Positions 24,880 through 37,058 of a stretch of DNA of 64,000 nt are shown here, piece after piece. The DNA is from Welwitschia mirabilis (Eukaryota; Gnetophyta; Gnetopsida; Welwitschiales). Location of the stretch: the NCBI GenBank assembly GCA_051453625.1, contig JBOZIK010000001.1, positions 294,190,347 to 294,254,346 on the forward strand, given 5' to 3'. Within the stretch, counting starts at the first letter, position 1; each line of letters opens with the position of its first letter. The position numbers and the translations under genes are program-made. The notes beneath the pieces are model-generated. The model was not told the origin of the DNA, made no database searches, and saw only the letters and a program-made list of their open reading frames with translations.

Positions 24880-25720
24880 TGTTTGATCCTATCAAAAGCT
24901 TTTTCAAAATTCTCATATCATTTAAACTCATTATCTTTACTAAGTAGGTGCATCAATGGCTTACATTGATCCATTAATGTTAAACTAAAGTATCTCCTAT
25001 TGCCTACCTTGTAGACTTCATAGTTACTTTAGATTCCATGGCAGCATCATATCAATTATCATCTTAGTCTTATCTAGATTGATTTCTATACCTTTTTTTG
25101 ATTTCATAAAGCCTAAGATTTCCCTAATGGCATACCAAACATGCATTTATTTAGATTTAGGCATAGATTGTATAATCTTAATTACATAAAGAGTTTATGT
25201 AATTCATTACGATAGTCATAAATTACCTTGGATTTGACCACAACATCATCCATGTAGTCTTGTATATTTTAATGGATCATGTTATCAAAGATGTACATCA
25301 TCATGCACTAGTATGCTATGTCAACGTTTTTTAAACCAAAGGGCATCATGGCATAATAAAAGATATCTTTGAAGTTATAAAGGTTGTATGGTGTTAATTT
25401 ATAGAATTGATAAATATTTGATCATAACCTAAGTAACCATCCATGAATGATAAGAGGTCATGACTAGTGGTGTTGTCTACTAGGATATCGATGTTTGTTA
25501 AAGAATAATCATCCTTTAAGCTAACCTTATTCAAGTCACAGTAATCAACATAAATTCTGATCTAGATATTCTTCTTTAGAATGAACATCATGTTCAATAG
25601 CCATTTTTAATAGTTTACTGATTAGATGAAAATGGAAATCAAAAGATTCTTTAGGTCTTGTTTCACCACTAATGTAAGATAATAATTAATTTTTCTAACC
25701 TTCTATCTTACTGGCATTGT
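24880..25720 (-). pseudogene. TAT/Ogre reverse transcriptase (decayed)
   Basis: The sense strand contains PFGLKNVDIAY, then YMDDVVVKSKV at about 25225-25256 (YMDD at 25245-25256), then LNLNKCMFGMPLGK. All are standard RT blocks of TAT elements. The YMDD box is intact, but the frames around it are broken. Confidence 0.85.
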
Positions 25721-26467
25721 GTTCACTTTGAGGATGATGTTGTGCATGATTATCAATTTATTGATGCCCTACATATCTTTGTAATGCTAAGCAAAGATGT
25801 TTCTATTGGATGAGATCACATTTTCTAGCTTAAATTTAATTTATTATAATAACTATTCATTTATCTTAAGTAATTTCTCTTAATCAATGAAGATCACTAG
25901 GAAGTTGTATGTTACAACATCCTATTACTTTACTAAAGATGATTTCATATTTTTTGACTTTACCATTTCATATACTTTGGCATTTTGACTCATTTGCTCT
26001 TAATTTAAGAAAATACAAGGTTTTCTTAAGAATTCACTATAATCAAAATCGAGAAGGCTGAGATTAATGTATCTTTTAATGAGCTGACCATTAAGAGTGG
26101 CATGCAGAGGTGAGCTCAATCAATTCCTCATCATAATATCCCATCAGTTAAAGGATTGACATAAGAACAACAATGAGGATCAAACTAAAATAAAACACTA
26201 AAAAATATCATAAGCTACTTTGACTGGAAAAGGTGGAAAGTAAAAGCATGAGCTATTTATAATAGGTTTTACTCCTTTTTTTTTCTAAGAAAGGTTTTAA
26301 AATATTACACTTTGAAAATATTAATGAGTGGTATGATAGGCTAAGGCTTTTACTTAATTACTAAGATTTTGCTTGGCTACGTAAACCTATTTTGCATGAG
26401 GTGCTTTAACCGTTAATAACCTTGGATTCACATTTTTTTAATTTTTTAACATACATATATATATATA

Positions 26468-27130
26468 NNNNNNNNNNNNNNNNNNNNNNNNNNNNNNNNN
26501 NNNNNNNNNNNNNNNNNNNNNNNNNNNNNNNNNNNNNNNNNNNNNNNNNNNNNNNNNNNNNNNNNNNNNNNNNNNNNNNNNNNNNNNNNNNNNNNNNNNN
26601 NNNNNNNNNNNNNNNNNNNNNNNNNNNNNNNNNNNNNNNNNNNNNNNNNNNNNNNNNNNNNNNNNNNNNNNNNNNNNNNNNNNNNNNNNNNNNNNNNNNN
26701 NNNNNNNNNNNNNNNNNNNNNNNNNNNNNNNNNNNNNNNNNNNNNNNNNNNNNNNNNNNNNNNNNNNNNNNNNNNNNNNNNNNNNNNNNNNNNNNNNNNN
26801 NNNNNNNNNNNNNNNNNNNNNNNNNNNNNNNNNNNNNNNNNNNNNNNNNNNNNNNNNNNNNNNNNNNNNNNNNNNNNNNNNNNNNNNNNNNNNNNNNNNN
26901 NNNNNNNNNNNNNNNNNNNNNNNNNNNNNNNNNNNNNNNNNNNNNNNNNNNNNNNNNNNNNNNNNNNNNNNNNNNNNNNNNNNNNNNNNNNNNNNNNNNN
27001 NNNNNNNNNNNNNNNNNNNNNNNNNNNNNNNNNNNNNNNNNNNNNNNNNNNNNNNNNNNNNNNNNNNNNNNNNNNNNNNNNNNNNNNNNNNNNNNNNNNN
27101 NNNNNNNNNNNNNNNNNNNNNNNNNNNNNN
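26468..27130. other. Assembly gap (663 N) flanked by TA-rich microsatellite
   Basis: The left edge is a (TA)n run and the right edge continues with AGATATACACATAT, so the gap probably sits in a simple repeat. It separates the protease and RT parts of the TAT element. Confidence 0.95.
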
Positions 27131-27329
27131 AGATATACACATATTTACATTTTTTCCTTTTTTTTTTTTGTTTTAATTTTTGTCCCTTTTTTTAAAAGGT
27201 TTTTTAGAAGCTCGGATCAAGAGCTAATTAGAGAGTTATCTATGAAAAGTGCAATTCATCCTATATCTTGGATCTAACTATAATAAGTAAGACCTTCATC
27301 TTATGAGGGTCCACTAGGTCATGTTCAAA

Positions 27330-28520
27330 GTGTAAGAAAGGGATATTGATTTTCTCAAGTATAGGAGGTGGTGGTGGAGAAGATGATGTGAATGGATCTT
27401 TTATAGTTTCCACCATGTGATTTCATTCTAAAGGAACTAAACTTCTGGGGCCAATGAACTTTAACATTTAATGGAGTAAAGATATGATTGCCCCCATGTC
27501 CATTATCCAAGGACGACCCAATAATAAATTGAATGTGATTGCATTATCCATCATATAAAACTCAGTATTATTGACCTTCTAAGACACTTTGATAGGTAAA
27601 GTGATTATTTCTCTTAATTTTTCTTTGTAGTCATTGAAATCTCTAATCATCACATTCTTTTTTAATTCAAGAGATGGTCCATTTTGAGCTTCTTGAGTCA
27701 TGAAGAACCTATTACATTTAATTCAGCTTCATAATCAATCAATGCTTTACTCACTTTGGTAGGCCCAATGTTCATTAAAATATAAGAGGGTTTAATTATG
27801 ATCATACTCTTAGGAGTTGTAGATATCTCCTAATGCGAGAACTAGATTATTTCCTAGTCTTCTTCACTCTTTTGCATGATCACTTGCTTTAAGGATGCTT
27901 TCTTTTTAGGTTGTTCAATAAAATTAAGAGGTGATATTAGGCCTAATATTTTCTTACATATCCTCTTAAATGTAAGTCTATGAGGTTTAAACTTTTGAAT
28001 AATGAGATTAGGTAATGTTATGTCTTCTTTACTTTAGAGGGGAGCAACTGCGTTTGCACATGTAACCAAGGAGCAAGACAAGTCTAAAAATATTTTATTA
28101 AAACCATTTCTTCTAATTTCTCTTTATTCTCATGAATAATTTGTTCTAATGACTTCTCAAGTTGATCTTGAATTACTAGAATTGTAAATTCATTAATGTC
28201 ATTTTAAAACACCACATTTTTTGGTAGTCATGATGTAAAAAATTAGTAGGAAAGGGATTTTTGTAAATCTCAAGTTATTTATTTGTAATTTCTAAGATCG
28301 TGTTAAACTTTATGTTCTTCTTATCTTCAATGATGTCTTGGAGGGTGTGCTTTAGATTGAAATAGTTTTTAGTATGATGTCCTTGGACGTGATGGTACTC
28401 TTAGTACTTTAACACATCATATCCTTTCAGTTTCAGTGCATTAGGTTTAATTTGTCTAATTCGAGATAATTGGATTGCCTCCTTTTTGAGTAAGATTGAG
28501 AGGATTTTTCCATTAGGATG
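27330..28520 (-). pseudogene. TAT/Ogre gag C-terminal part and protease region (decayed)
   Basis: Around 28330-28400 the sense strand reads YHHVQGHHTKNYFNLKHTLQ, the His/Cys box typical of TAT gag (YCxYHRxxGHxTxxCxxLK) with Cys residues lost. Preceding residues (ILSILLKKEAIQL) also fit. Around 27490-27560 the sense strand reads LLLGRPWIMDMGAI, the linker that follows protease in this clade. Stops break all frames. Confidence 0.7.
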
Positions 28521-28524
28521 TTTA

Positions 28525-28785
28525 GATTTCAATAAAATAAAAAAGGCTTTCAACGATAATTTTTAATGATAATTTTTAATTGTTGTTAATTTAATTATGA
28601 TCTTTTTAATTAATGATGGCTTTAAGCTATCATAGAATATCAGGTTTTATATCAAAATAAAAATATTTGATAATAATTTTTAAACATCATTAAAACATAT
28701 ATAATGACAGCTAAGAACCATCATTAAATTTTAATGAATGATCACTCTTAGCAATTCTAATGTGCATTATTTACAAAAGGTAATA
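28525..28785 (+). repeat. CACTA-like subterminal repeats, possible left end
   Basis: From 28525 the sequence GATTTCAATAAAA matches 10 of 13 bases of a plausible CACTACAATAAAA terminus. It is followed by words such as AATGATGGCTTTAAGCTATCAT and AATGACAGCTAAGAACCATCATT, each partly self-complementary. Similar words are repeated at 59.9-60.29 kb in front of an inverted terminus. CACTA elements carry such subterminal transposase-binding repeats. The exact end is a hypothesis. Confidence 0.5.
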
Positions 28786-30290
28786 AATATTTGGTCTTAT
28801 GTCCAAAGTGTTTTTATTTTTGTGACATCCAAATTGATTTTATTTCATAATGGAGTTCCTAAGAAGAGATTTGATAATTGAGGGATTTGAATTTCACAAC
28901 AAAATTCCTAAGAATGGATTTCATGAAAAAGTACTTTTGAGGTTTTAAGAAGGGATTCCTTGTGTGAAAAGTTTATAAGGAGGCGGGAAATATAAGATAT
29001 GGCACACTAAAGGAGCTATATATTTAGGGTTAACCATGTTTCTTACTAAATAGAGCACACTGTAAGAGCTATAGGTTTGGGGTTTAGAACAGTCTAGAGT
29101 GAAATAAATAATCACACTGCATGCAACTTCAGAAAGAAAAATGAAATTAGCATGAAGATCCATGGCAAAAAAAAGGTTGTNNNNNNNNNNTGGGATGATC
29201 CATAAAATGATTATTGTCTTAGTAGTCTCACATACATTGATTGATAGAGTCATGTTTCACAAATAATGACACTTCTAAATGCAAACCAAATTAATATTTT
29301 TCATTCTATTTGGTAAAGTATAAGGTTCTTAAGATTTTGCATTCTTTTTTCTTAACATTTTTATATGATTTTTTTTAAAATTTATCCTATGAATGATGTT
29401 TATCTTGTTGTTCCCTCTTTTCTTTTTTTAAAGAAATATAGGATTCAAGCTTAGTAGCCAAAAAGAACTCAAACATGAAAATAAGAAAGTTTTATTTGAA
29501 AATGAGATTAATTATGTAAAACTAAGGAAAAAATTAATAGGGGTCATAGTATTTTTCAAAAAAAACTTCTTGCTATAAAAAACTATAGTAATTGTTTTTC
29601 TTTAAAGTATTTACTTAATGTGAATAACTAGTAAAGGCATGTCTAAGAAAATCCATAATATCAAAAAAACGATGAGTAATAATAGATAATTGACATTTAA
29701 ACCCAAGGTTAGGAAAGATTTCATCCTTCACATCATAAACTACATTATAATAGAAAAGCTAGGTGACAATAGAGTGAGCCTTCCATTTAAAATCTAGAAA
29801 TGAGTCTAGATTAGCTACTTAGGAGTATCTTTCATTGACCTAAGGTTGAAAAACTTATAAGCTTTATAGAGCCTCACTTCAAAATCGATTTCTTCTTAAT
29901 AAAGCCTTCACCTTCTTATATTATCTTTGTGATCTAGTCTAGCTAAGAAGTGCATAGAAGCATGGGCACCTTTATTTTTAGATAGTAGGAGGAAGCTTTA
30001 TCTATTGTAGCAATGAGAGCTTAGAAGAGAGAAAGCTTGAAGGAAAAGAAAAATATTAAGATAATTAAATAAAAAACTAAGATTTAGTAAAATTGAACAT
30101 AGAGAGGTTAAAGATGTTTGAATAAAAAAGGAAAATATAAATCATGGTTAGGCTAATAAAGGAGAAAATTAACTTTTTAAAAGAAGTTCTAAATTATTTA
30201 CTTTTAGAAGTTATTTCAAAAACATTTTAAACTCTAGTATGGTTTAATTACATTTCATGCTAGGTTGATCTAATAACTTAGGGACTTGTA
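28786..30290. other. Unassigned stretch
   Basis: No supported gene. It contains a 10-N gap at 29181-29190, and a minus-strand frame of 102 codons across that gap has no recognisable family. If the CACTA limits are right, this is its 5' region; part may be the 3' end of the copia remnant that follows. Confidence 0.35.
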
Positions 30291-30299
30291 TGTGAATTT

Positions 30300-30655
30300 T
30301 GTTAGGGACGCAACACTCAATTTATAGGATAAGGACTAATCTTGGAAGACTTGCACAAAACTAAAGATTGATTGGAACTTAGAGGTTGAGTCAAAAAAAT
30401 TAACAATTTGATCACTTAATGAAACAATTAAATTTTAGTATTCGTTGAAATTCTCATATAGGAAAAGATGCTTAATCTTAAAAATATCTTATTCTAGAAT
30501 TTTAATTAAGATTCTATGAAATGTTTATTTCACTTGAATTGTCATAAAATATGGAAATAGATTCATATATTAGACCGAATTTATAAAGAGTTTATTTCAT
30601 CCAAATAAGTTTAGCATAACTACCATCTTTAACTATATATTAATCCTTAATTATA
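30300..30655 (-). pseudogene. copia RNase H remnant (Sirevirus-like)
   Basis: The sense strand reads GSYAKLIWMKQTL, then ISIFYDNSSEINISQN, and further on FLTQPLSSNQ (compare the copia RNase H series AQLLWMKQTL, YCDNxSAI, IFTKPL). It corresponds to the end of the pol ORF of a copia element whose RT lies at 34.8-35.45 kb on the same strand. Stops are frequent. Confidence 0.7.
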
Positions 30656-30794
30656 TTAAAGAAATAGAATTTTTCTTTTTACTAAATCAAAAAACCATGT
30701 AATTATCCAAAAAAAATAATGTATACATTTATTTTATTGGTTGGGATTGATAGTACTATCCTTGAAATTTTTTGTTAAAAGAAGATGGTAGGGA

Positions 30795-30860
30795 TTGGTT
30801 CTTAAAGGGATAATTTTTAGCTATGTGCCCTTTATCATGACATTCATGGTTACTGATGTT
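30795..30860 (-). pseudogene. Retroelement CCHC zinc knuckle (mutated)
   Basis: The sense strand reads NHECHDKGHIAKNYPFKNQS. It has the spacing of a gag CCHC knuckle (C-x2-C-x4-H-x4-C) with the first Cys replaced by Asn and the last by Tyr. It lies between the two halves of the copia pol remnant, where no gag belongs, so it is a separate insertion or a rearranged piece. Confidence 0.5.
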
Positions 30861-31669
30861 ATTACTTTAAGACCATCAAAATTCATAGAGGCCTTGTTGG
30901 AAGGCTTGATTATTAGATAATTAATATTCTTGTACTTTTAGATAATGATTAGATTTTTTGTAAGCACCCTATATTAATTTGATCTCTAACATACATAAGA
31001 TGTTACTTATTTTTAGTGGTGAGATCAAAAAAAAGATATTAATTAATTAACTACTTCTTGATGAAGTGCTTCTGATATATCATCATTTATGAAAATTCTA
31101 ATTAATTTTCATTAAGAAAGCACTTGCCTAACTAAAGAAATTAAAATTCCAATATCTTATCCTTAACTAAATCATTAAGAATAATTTTTTTCTTAAAATG
31201 TTTTATGAGGGTTTTCCACATAATGATATTTATATATTTCTACTAATATCATAGCCACAATTCTTAGGAATTATTAGTAAGACAAGTGACAACATATATA
31301 TCTCATCATTTAGGTGGTGACACATTTCTTAGGGTATAGTATTTTTTTCAAGTTGTTGTAGTTATGTCATTACTTGTTTGCTAGTGATAAATTTACCTTG
31401 ATATACCTAAAGGTAAATCATTTTCATGGTCTTATTATTATTTATTTCTTATTAAGTAGCACCTTTAGATCTATTAAATAAGGGTCCTTAAAATTTATCC
31501 TACATGTTAATAAATCATGATCAAAGTCTTTTAAGATTTGGTTACTTCATAGTAGAGTTCTAAACAAAGACATGAGGTGAATTGGAAATTTAGTTTTCAT
31601 GTTCTTAAAGTGTTTGATATATCTCTCACATCATAGGTTCCCAAGATCCATCATTCTAATGAGTTAGAA

Positions 31670-33205
31670 GATTATTAATCTCATTAAGAAGTTGATCATT
31701 CTAAAAGTGAATTTTACTTAATGATATAAGCATTCAATTTCTCTTTCATTACTCTTTAGTAAACTCAATACCTTCCTAATTCAATGAAAGAGATAATATA
31801 TGATAGCTTAAATAGATGTATTGTCAAGTTAATTAAGTAATAATATTGGTGATAAGCCATTGCTTAATTTCTACTATCCTTTCATTAATGAATTTATTAA
31901 TTACTAATTAAGGTTTTTGACCAATTTAACTACGTGGAATTCCTTAGTATGGCATTAGAAGTTCGCATGACCTTAAAATAAGGATCGCATCAATAGACAT
32001 GAGAGCATGATGTTAGTCATAGAAGTGTGACATTAGAGGAAAATATGATGTCAAATGCAAGTAAGTAAGTATAACATTACATGCAAGAGTACAATGTTAG
32101 AGTAATTTTAGAAATCCAATGTAACATCAAGTAGACTACTATAGCATTGAGTATATTAAGTGTAACATCAAGAATAAGAGTGTAACATTAGAGTATAAGT
32201 GTGACTTTAGAGATCTAATGTAATATTGGGTAGAACATTATAATGTTAAGAAGATCTAATGTAATGTCAAAGACCTAGTGTAACATCAAGTAGATCAAAG
32301 TAACATTAGGTATATCAGTGCATCATTAAGAATAGGAGTATGATTTTAGAGATATAAGTATGATGTCAAATAGACTAGTATAATGTTAGTGATCAATGAT
32401 CTAGTGTAACCTCAAAGATCTATTATATCATCAAGTACATTAGTCTAAATATACAGAGATTAGTGTAACATTAAGTAGACTAGTATGATATTAGAGATCT
32501 AGTGTGATGTTAGAAATTATGGTATAATATTAGATAGACTAGTGTGACACCTAGTAAACAATGTAATGCTAAAACATAAGTATGATATTTAAGATCTAGT
32601 GTAACATTAAAGGTCTAGTGTAATGTTAGATAAACTAGTATGACATCAGGTAAATCAATGTAATACTAAAAAGAGCAATGCAATATTAGGAATATTAGTA
32701 TAACATCAGAGATATAACTGTAATGGCAGAGACCCAATATGATGTTAAAGACCTACTATGACATCAAGAAAAATAGTGGGATTTTGCGTAAATCAATGCA
32801 ATTTTAAGTATTAGTGTAATTTTAGGTATAATAGTATGGCATGAAAGATAAAACTATGGCTTTAAGTATCCACCTCTAGCTCATCCTTCAAATCTATCCA
32901 CTTTTCATAGTTATAGCATAGAGGTTCCAAGCATAAAACTATACTCCTTAGTATTGTTGACATATTTAATTATTTGTTTTATAATACTATAACATGATTC
33001 TTTAGGTTCTAGCCAATCCATAATACACACTTGAGCTAAACATGATGTTAGGCCTTTTAGCTATCAAATAAACTAGATTATCTATCATACTTGTATATAA
33101 TTTCTAATTTACATGCTTACCTTAATTATGTTTATCTAGTTTTAGTGTTTAAATAGATAGGTCTACTACTACATTTTGCATTTTTAAATTTTACTTGTAA
33201 ATAAT
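31670..33205. repeat. 1.54-kb duplicated block, copy A, with degenerate 20-bp minisatellite
   Basis: Copy A and copy B (33206-34742) have the same order: an AT-rich head (31670-31945), a minisatellite core (about 31950-32860) and a tail ending near a CATTTTGCATTTT word. The core is a chain of units of about 20 bp (consensus roughly AGTRTRAYRTYAGRNANACT). Neighbouring units differ a lot, but corresponding units in A and B are very alike, so the 20-bp array came first and the block was doubled later. Confidence 0.9.
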
Positions 33206-34742
33206 TTCTCATTAATGAGTTGATTATCCTAAGAGTGGATTTTATTTAACTAAGATTTAAAGTTAGTGATATAAGCATTCACTTTTTCTTCCATTATTCT
33301 TTAGTGAAATCAAGACCTTCCTAATGCCATAAGAGATATAAGGTATTATAGTTCAAATATATGTGTTACCAAGTTAATTAGGTAATAATATTAGTGATTA
33401 AGTAGTTACTTAATTACCATTACTAGTTCATTAACAAATTTATTAATTACCAATTGAGGTTTTTGACCAAGTTAACTGCATGGAATCCTCTAGCGTGACT
33501 CATAACTTAGCATGACCTTGAAGTAAGAAGCACATTAGTAGATATGAGAGCATGATATTAGTTATAAGAGTGTGACATCAGAGGAAAGTATGATGTCAGA
33601 GGCAAGTAAATAAGCATGACATTAGATGTAAGAGTACAATGGTAGACTCAGTGTAATATTAGAGATTTAATGTAACATCAAGTAGACTAATATAACATTG
33701 AGTAGGTTAAGTGTAACATCAAGAATAAGAGTGGAACATTAGAATATGAGTGTGATTTTAGAGACTTAATGTAATATTGGGTAGAACATTATAATGTTGA
33801 GTAGACCTAATGTAATGTTAAAGACCTAATGTAACATGAAGTAGATCAAAGTAACATCAGGCAGATCACTGCATCATTAGGAATAGAAGTATGAATTTAG
33901 AGATATAAGTATGATGTCAGATAAACTAGGACAATGTTAGGTAGTCTAGTGAGTATAAGGAACCTACATACAAGATCTAGTGCAACCTTAAAGATCCAAT
34001 GTAACATCGAGAGCATTAGCCTAAATTCAAATAGATCAGTGTGATGTTAAGTAGACTAGTATGGTATCAAAGATCTAATGTGATGTTAGTGATACAGTGT
34101 AATATTAATTAGACTAGTGTAACATCTAGAATATAATGTAATATCATACACATAAGTATGATGTTAAAGACCTAATGTAACATCGAATATTTAGTGTAAT
34201 GTTATATAAACCAGTGTGACATTAGGTAAACTAATGTGATATTAGATGCAATATTAGAAATACTAGTGTAACATTAGAGACATAAGTATAATGTCAGAGA
34301 CCTAGTATAATGTTTAAGACCTACTATGACATTAAGTAAGCTAGTATGATATTGGATAGACCAGTGTAATTTTAAGTACTAGTGCAATGTTAAGTATAGT
34401 AGTATAACATGAAAGATAAGAGTATGTCTTCGAAGATCCACCTCTATGTCATCCTTTGAACCTGGCCATTTTTCATAGCTATCGCATAGAGGTTCTAAGC
34501 ATAAAAGTATAATTCTTAATGCTATTGACATATTTAATTATCTATTTTACAATACTATAACATGATTATTTAGGTTCTATCTAATCTGTAGTACACACTT
34601 AAGCTAAACATGATGTTAGGCCTAGTAACTATCAAATATAGGAGATTGTCTATCATACTTGTATATAATTTCTAAATAATATGCTTATATTAATCATATC
34701 TATCAAAGTTTAGTATCTAAAATTTGATTAAAAGCTTGGTCT
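33206..34742. repeat. 1.54-kb duplicated block, copy B
   Basis: Direct repeat of copy A. Head 33211-33490, minisatellite core about 33490-34425, tail to about 34742. Shared landmarks are GAGCATGAT near the start of the core, GTAGAACATTATAATGTT in the middle, GCATCATTA, and in the tail the CATAGAGGTTC and ACATGATGTTAGGCCT words. The block is followed at once by a perfect inverted repeat. Confidence 0.9.
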
Positions 34743-34785
34743 AGTATTACATTTTGCATTTTCAAGACCAAGCTTTTAATCAAAT
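34722..34785. repeat. Perfect 21-bp inverted repeat (hairpin) at the end of copy B
   Basis: Arm 34722-34742 starts ATTTGATTAAAAGC, and arm 34765-34785 is its exact reverse complement; the loop is 22 bases. The right arm and loop belong to the copia coding sequence (sense DLIKSLVLKMQN, compare DLLKKFGMENSK). The left arm is therefore an inverted copy of it, made at the junction between copia DNA and the repeat block. Confidence 0.9.
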
Positions 34786-35450
34786 CATAAGTACATTAAG
34801 TTTGGTTAATAAAAATGTTGCCATTGCATTACTTAATATGTGAACCAAAGAAAAGTGTTTACTTCATTAATCATGTTCATCTTAAGCTTCTGTGCATAAA
34901 ATTAGCAATTTCTAATGTAAGATTATCATTTGAAAATCCAAAATGATGTCATTTGTATAGAATTACACATAATAAAATGTGAAGCTTTAGATTGATTAAC
35001 ATCCTTTCATACATAGTCACTCTATTATAATCATTCTCTACTAGACAAATTAATAATATTTTATACTTATTCTAAGAGCTTGTTTTAACCTATAGAGAGT
35101 TTTTTGAAACTCATAAACATGATTTAGAAAATGATAACTAATAGAGCATTTAACTACCTTAACATACACTTTACAGTAATCCTTTTAGGTAGTAGGCAGC
35201 AAATAGTGCGTGCAGTGTTTACAAGACAAAATAATCCTTTAATAAGGATATTCATAAACTCTAATAAAAATTCAAAGAATTGATGATCTTGAATAATCAG
35301 AATAATTTGGTATACTAGGAGTTAAAATGTCTATATTTTTTACACTTTTAGATGCATTTCATTATCTCGAGAAAGATCTAGTCACCTGATGAATGATTAG
35401 ATGCTCCTTGGAAGTGGTTAAGGCTTCATTAGAAATTAAATTATCTTGAA
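34765..35450 (-). pseudogene. copia reverse transcriptase remnant (Sirevirus-like)
   Basis: Sense pieces: IIHQVTRSFSR near 35380 (compare IIGxxxxGVKTRS before RT), NHVYEFQKTLYRLKQAL near 35080-35130 (compare [16 protein letters not shown]), a NDIILDFQ segment near 34950 where YVDD is expected, and NIFINQT with DLIKSL near 34780-34820. All are in the copia order. The catalytic YVDD is not preserved. It ends exactly at the hairpin and repeat block, beyond which the same pol resumes at 30.65 kb. Confidence 0.7.
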
Positions 35451-37058
35451 AAGTCATCCTATTAAACTAATTAAGAGTAGCATTTTTTAGATTTTGGTTG
35501 AACTAATTTAAAATTAATCTTTATTGCACAAATGAAATCCTAGTTTTGTCAATCTTAGCATTGATTTAGTTAAACTAATACCAATTTATCATAATAGCTC
35601 TAGTTATCTTATTTCTTAAAATAAATTTAAGTTCATAGTTTATAATTTCTCCTTTAATGAATTCTTGGTATTGCTAGAATTATTTATAGGCTTTAACCAT
35701 TAAATCTAGTAATGTTTTTGTCTTGGTAAAATATAACAAATTTTCATTACATATGTAGCTCAAAGGAGAAGGATGTAAAGTGGAATTTCTAGTTTGATAA
35801 CTTATATGGACTAACATAAGTCCTATTGATGATTAGTTTTTCCAGTGTTTAGATGCTAATAAATCATGGTATAGTAATCATATGAAACTATCGTTGTAAT
35901 CATTTTACATTATAATGGCTCAACATTGCCAAAAATTTAATGACATAATAGCCATACTAGAACAATAACAATTAGTTGTTTATTAATTTTAACAAAATAA
36001 TCTTTTGGAGAAAGACACAATCAATAACCTTAAATTAGTAGATACAAGTAAGGATAGGTAATCATCTAGGCTTTTGCACAAGTCCTTAGGAAACCTGAAT
36101 CCCCAACCTTCTCTCCAAATTCTAATTAGTTCCTAGTAAGATCTAGGTAAAGCTACAAGGCAGTTATAACATTACATCATTATTTAAGGGTTATACCCTT
36201 TCAGAAATGCTCAACAAAAATTCATTTGCTAAATAATCATTTAATTAATAATTTTTAATACTACATAATGACCTTTTAACTTAGGATGAATAAATATCTT
36301 TAATTAAACAAGTTTTCTATTTAAATAGTCTTTTGAAACATCTTTGATAAACTAGGCAAATGGAATGTGAAATAGATTATCTTATATGATGCACTTTAAT
36401 ATTGTCTTGATGATATGATTACATATTAATTATAGTATCATAGAGGGCAAAGTGCAATTATTAAGTTGCATGGTTTTGTATGTGTTAAGAAGATTCTGGA
36501 GCAAGTTGAATATACTTTTAGGGTACACTTAATACAGAATGCGATGAGAAATTAAAAGCCCTAAAACTACATAGTTTACCATACAAAAGTATATCCTAAC
36601 TTAGAACTAGCATGTCTGATCTAACCTAAACCTATCAGGGCCTTGTTAATTTATTACCAAGCAAGGCAACACAAACATGAACAAGAAATACTTTTAGCTA
36701 AAATGCATTAAGAAAGAGTCAAATAATAGTATTTGTTCTAGTTAATTTAAGAAAACATAAAATTGAAATGAATTACTTTTAACAAAAAATTAGATTCAAA
36801 TGTTATCCAATGTTGGACATTTGGTTGATTTCAAAGTTACTTTTATGGCATGATACAAATGCTGATTCTTCTGATTCCATAGTTGACGACTTTGGATATT
36901 TTATTTTTTCCATAAATATAAACCTCAATTTTTAAAAAAATTAATTTCAAGTTTTTAAATTGCTTGATTTCTCCCAATTATAAGCCTTTGCAATTAAATT
37001 ACTAGCTTTTCATTTTTATAAAGTATAAGTTGCTTCACAAATAAAAAGTTGTATAAAA
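35451..37058. other. Unassigned AT-rich stretch
   Basis: Upstream of the CACTA transposase. The part next to 35.45 kb may still be copia pol, but I can read no motif with confidence. Confidence 0.35.

Larger units (their letters stand above)
22690..28520 (-). mobile_element. TAT/Ogre-type Ty3/gypsy retrotransposon remnant
   Basis: On the minus strand, pieces occur in the order gag knuckle region (about 28.1-28.5 kb), protease/RT linker (about 27.4-27.6 kb), gap, RT (about 24.9-25.7 kb), RNase H (24.25-24.4 kb) and integrase (22.75-23.5 kb). The motifs match the TAT clade (Ogre/Retand) as known: LLLGRPWI before RT, YMDDVVVKSK as the RT box, and QAEVINK with an ALW...GTKAVLPIEI sequence in integrase. 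Stops and shifts are frequent. I could not define LTRs. The gag end stops at the CACTA-like repeats at about 28525. Confidence 0.8.

Noticed and set aside
26406-27195. Three open frames of 234-257 codons
   Set aside because: They cross the 663-N gap, with only a few microsatellite codons at the ends.
31950-34425. CRISPR-like array from regularly spaced repeats
   Set aside because: The units touch each other without unique spacers and are degenerate; the genome is a plant's.
34722-34785. Helitron 3' end or terminator hairpin
   Set aside because: The stem is longer than a Helitron hairpin, no CTAG-type end follows, and one arm is copia coding sequence.
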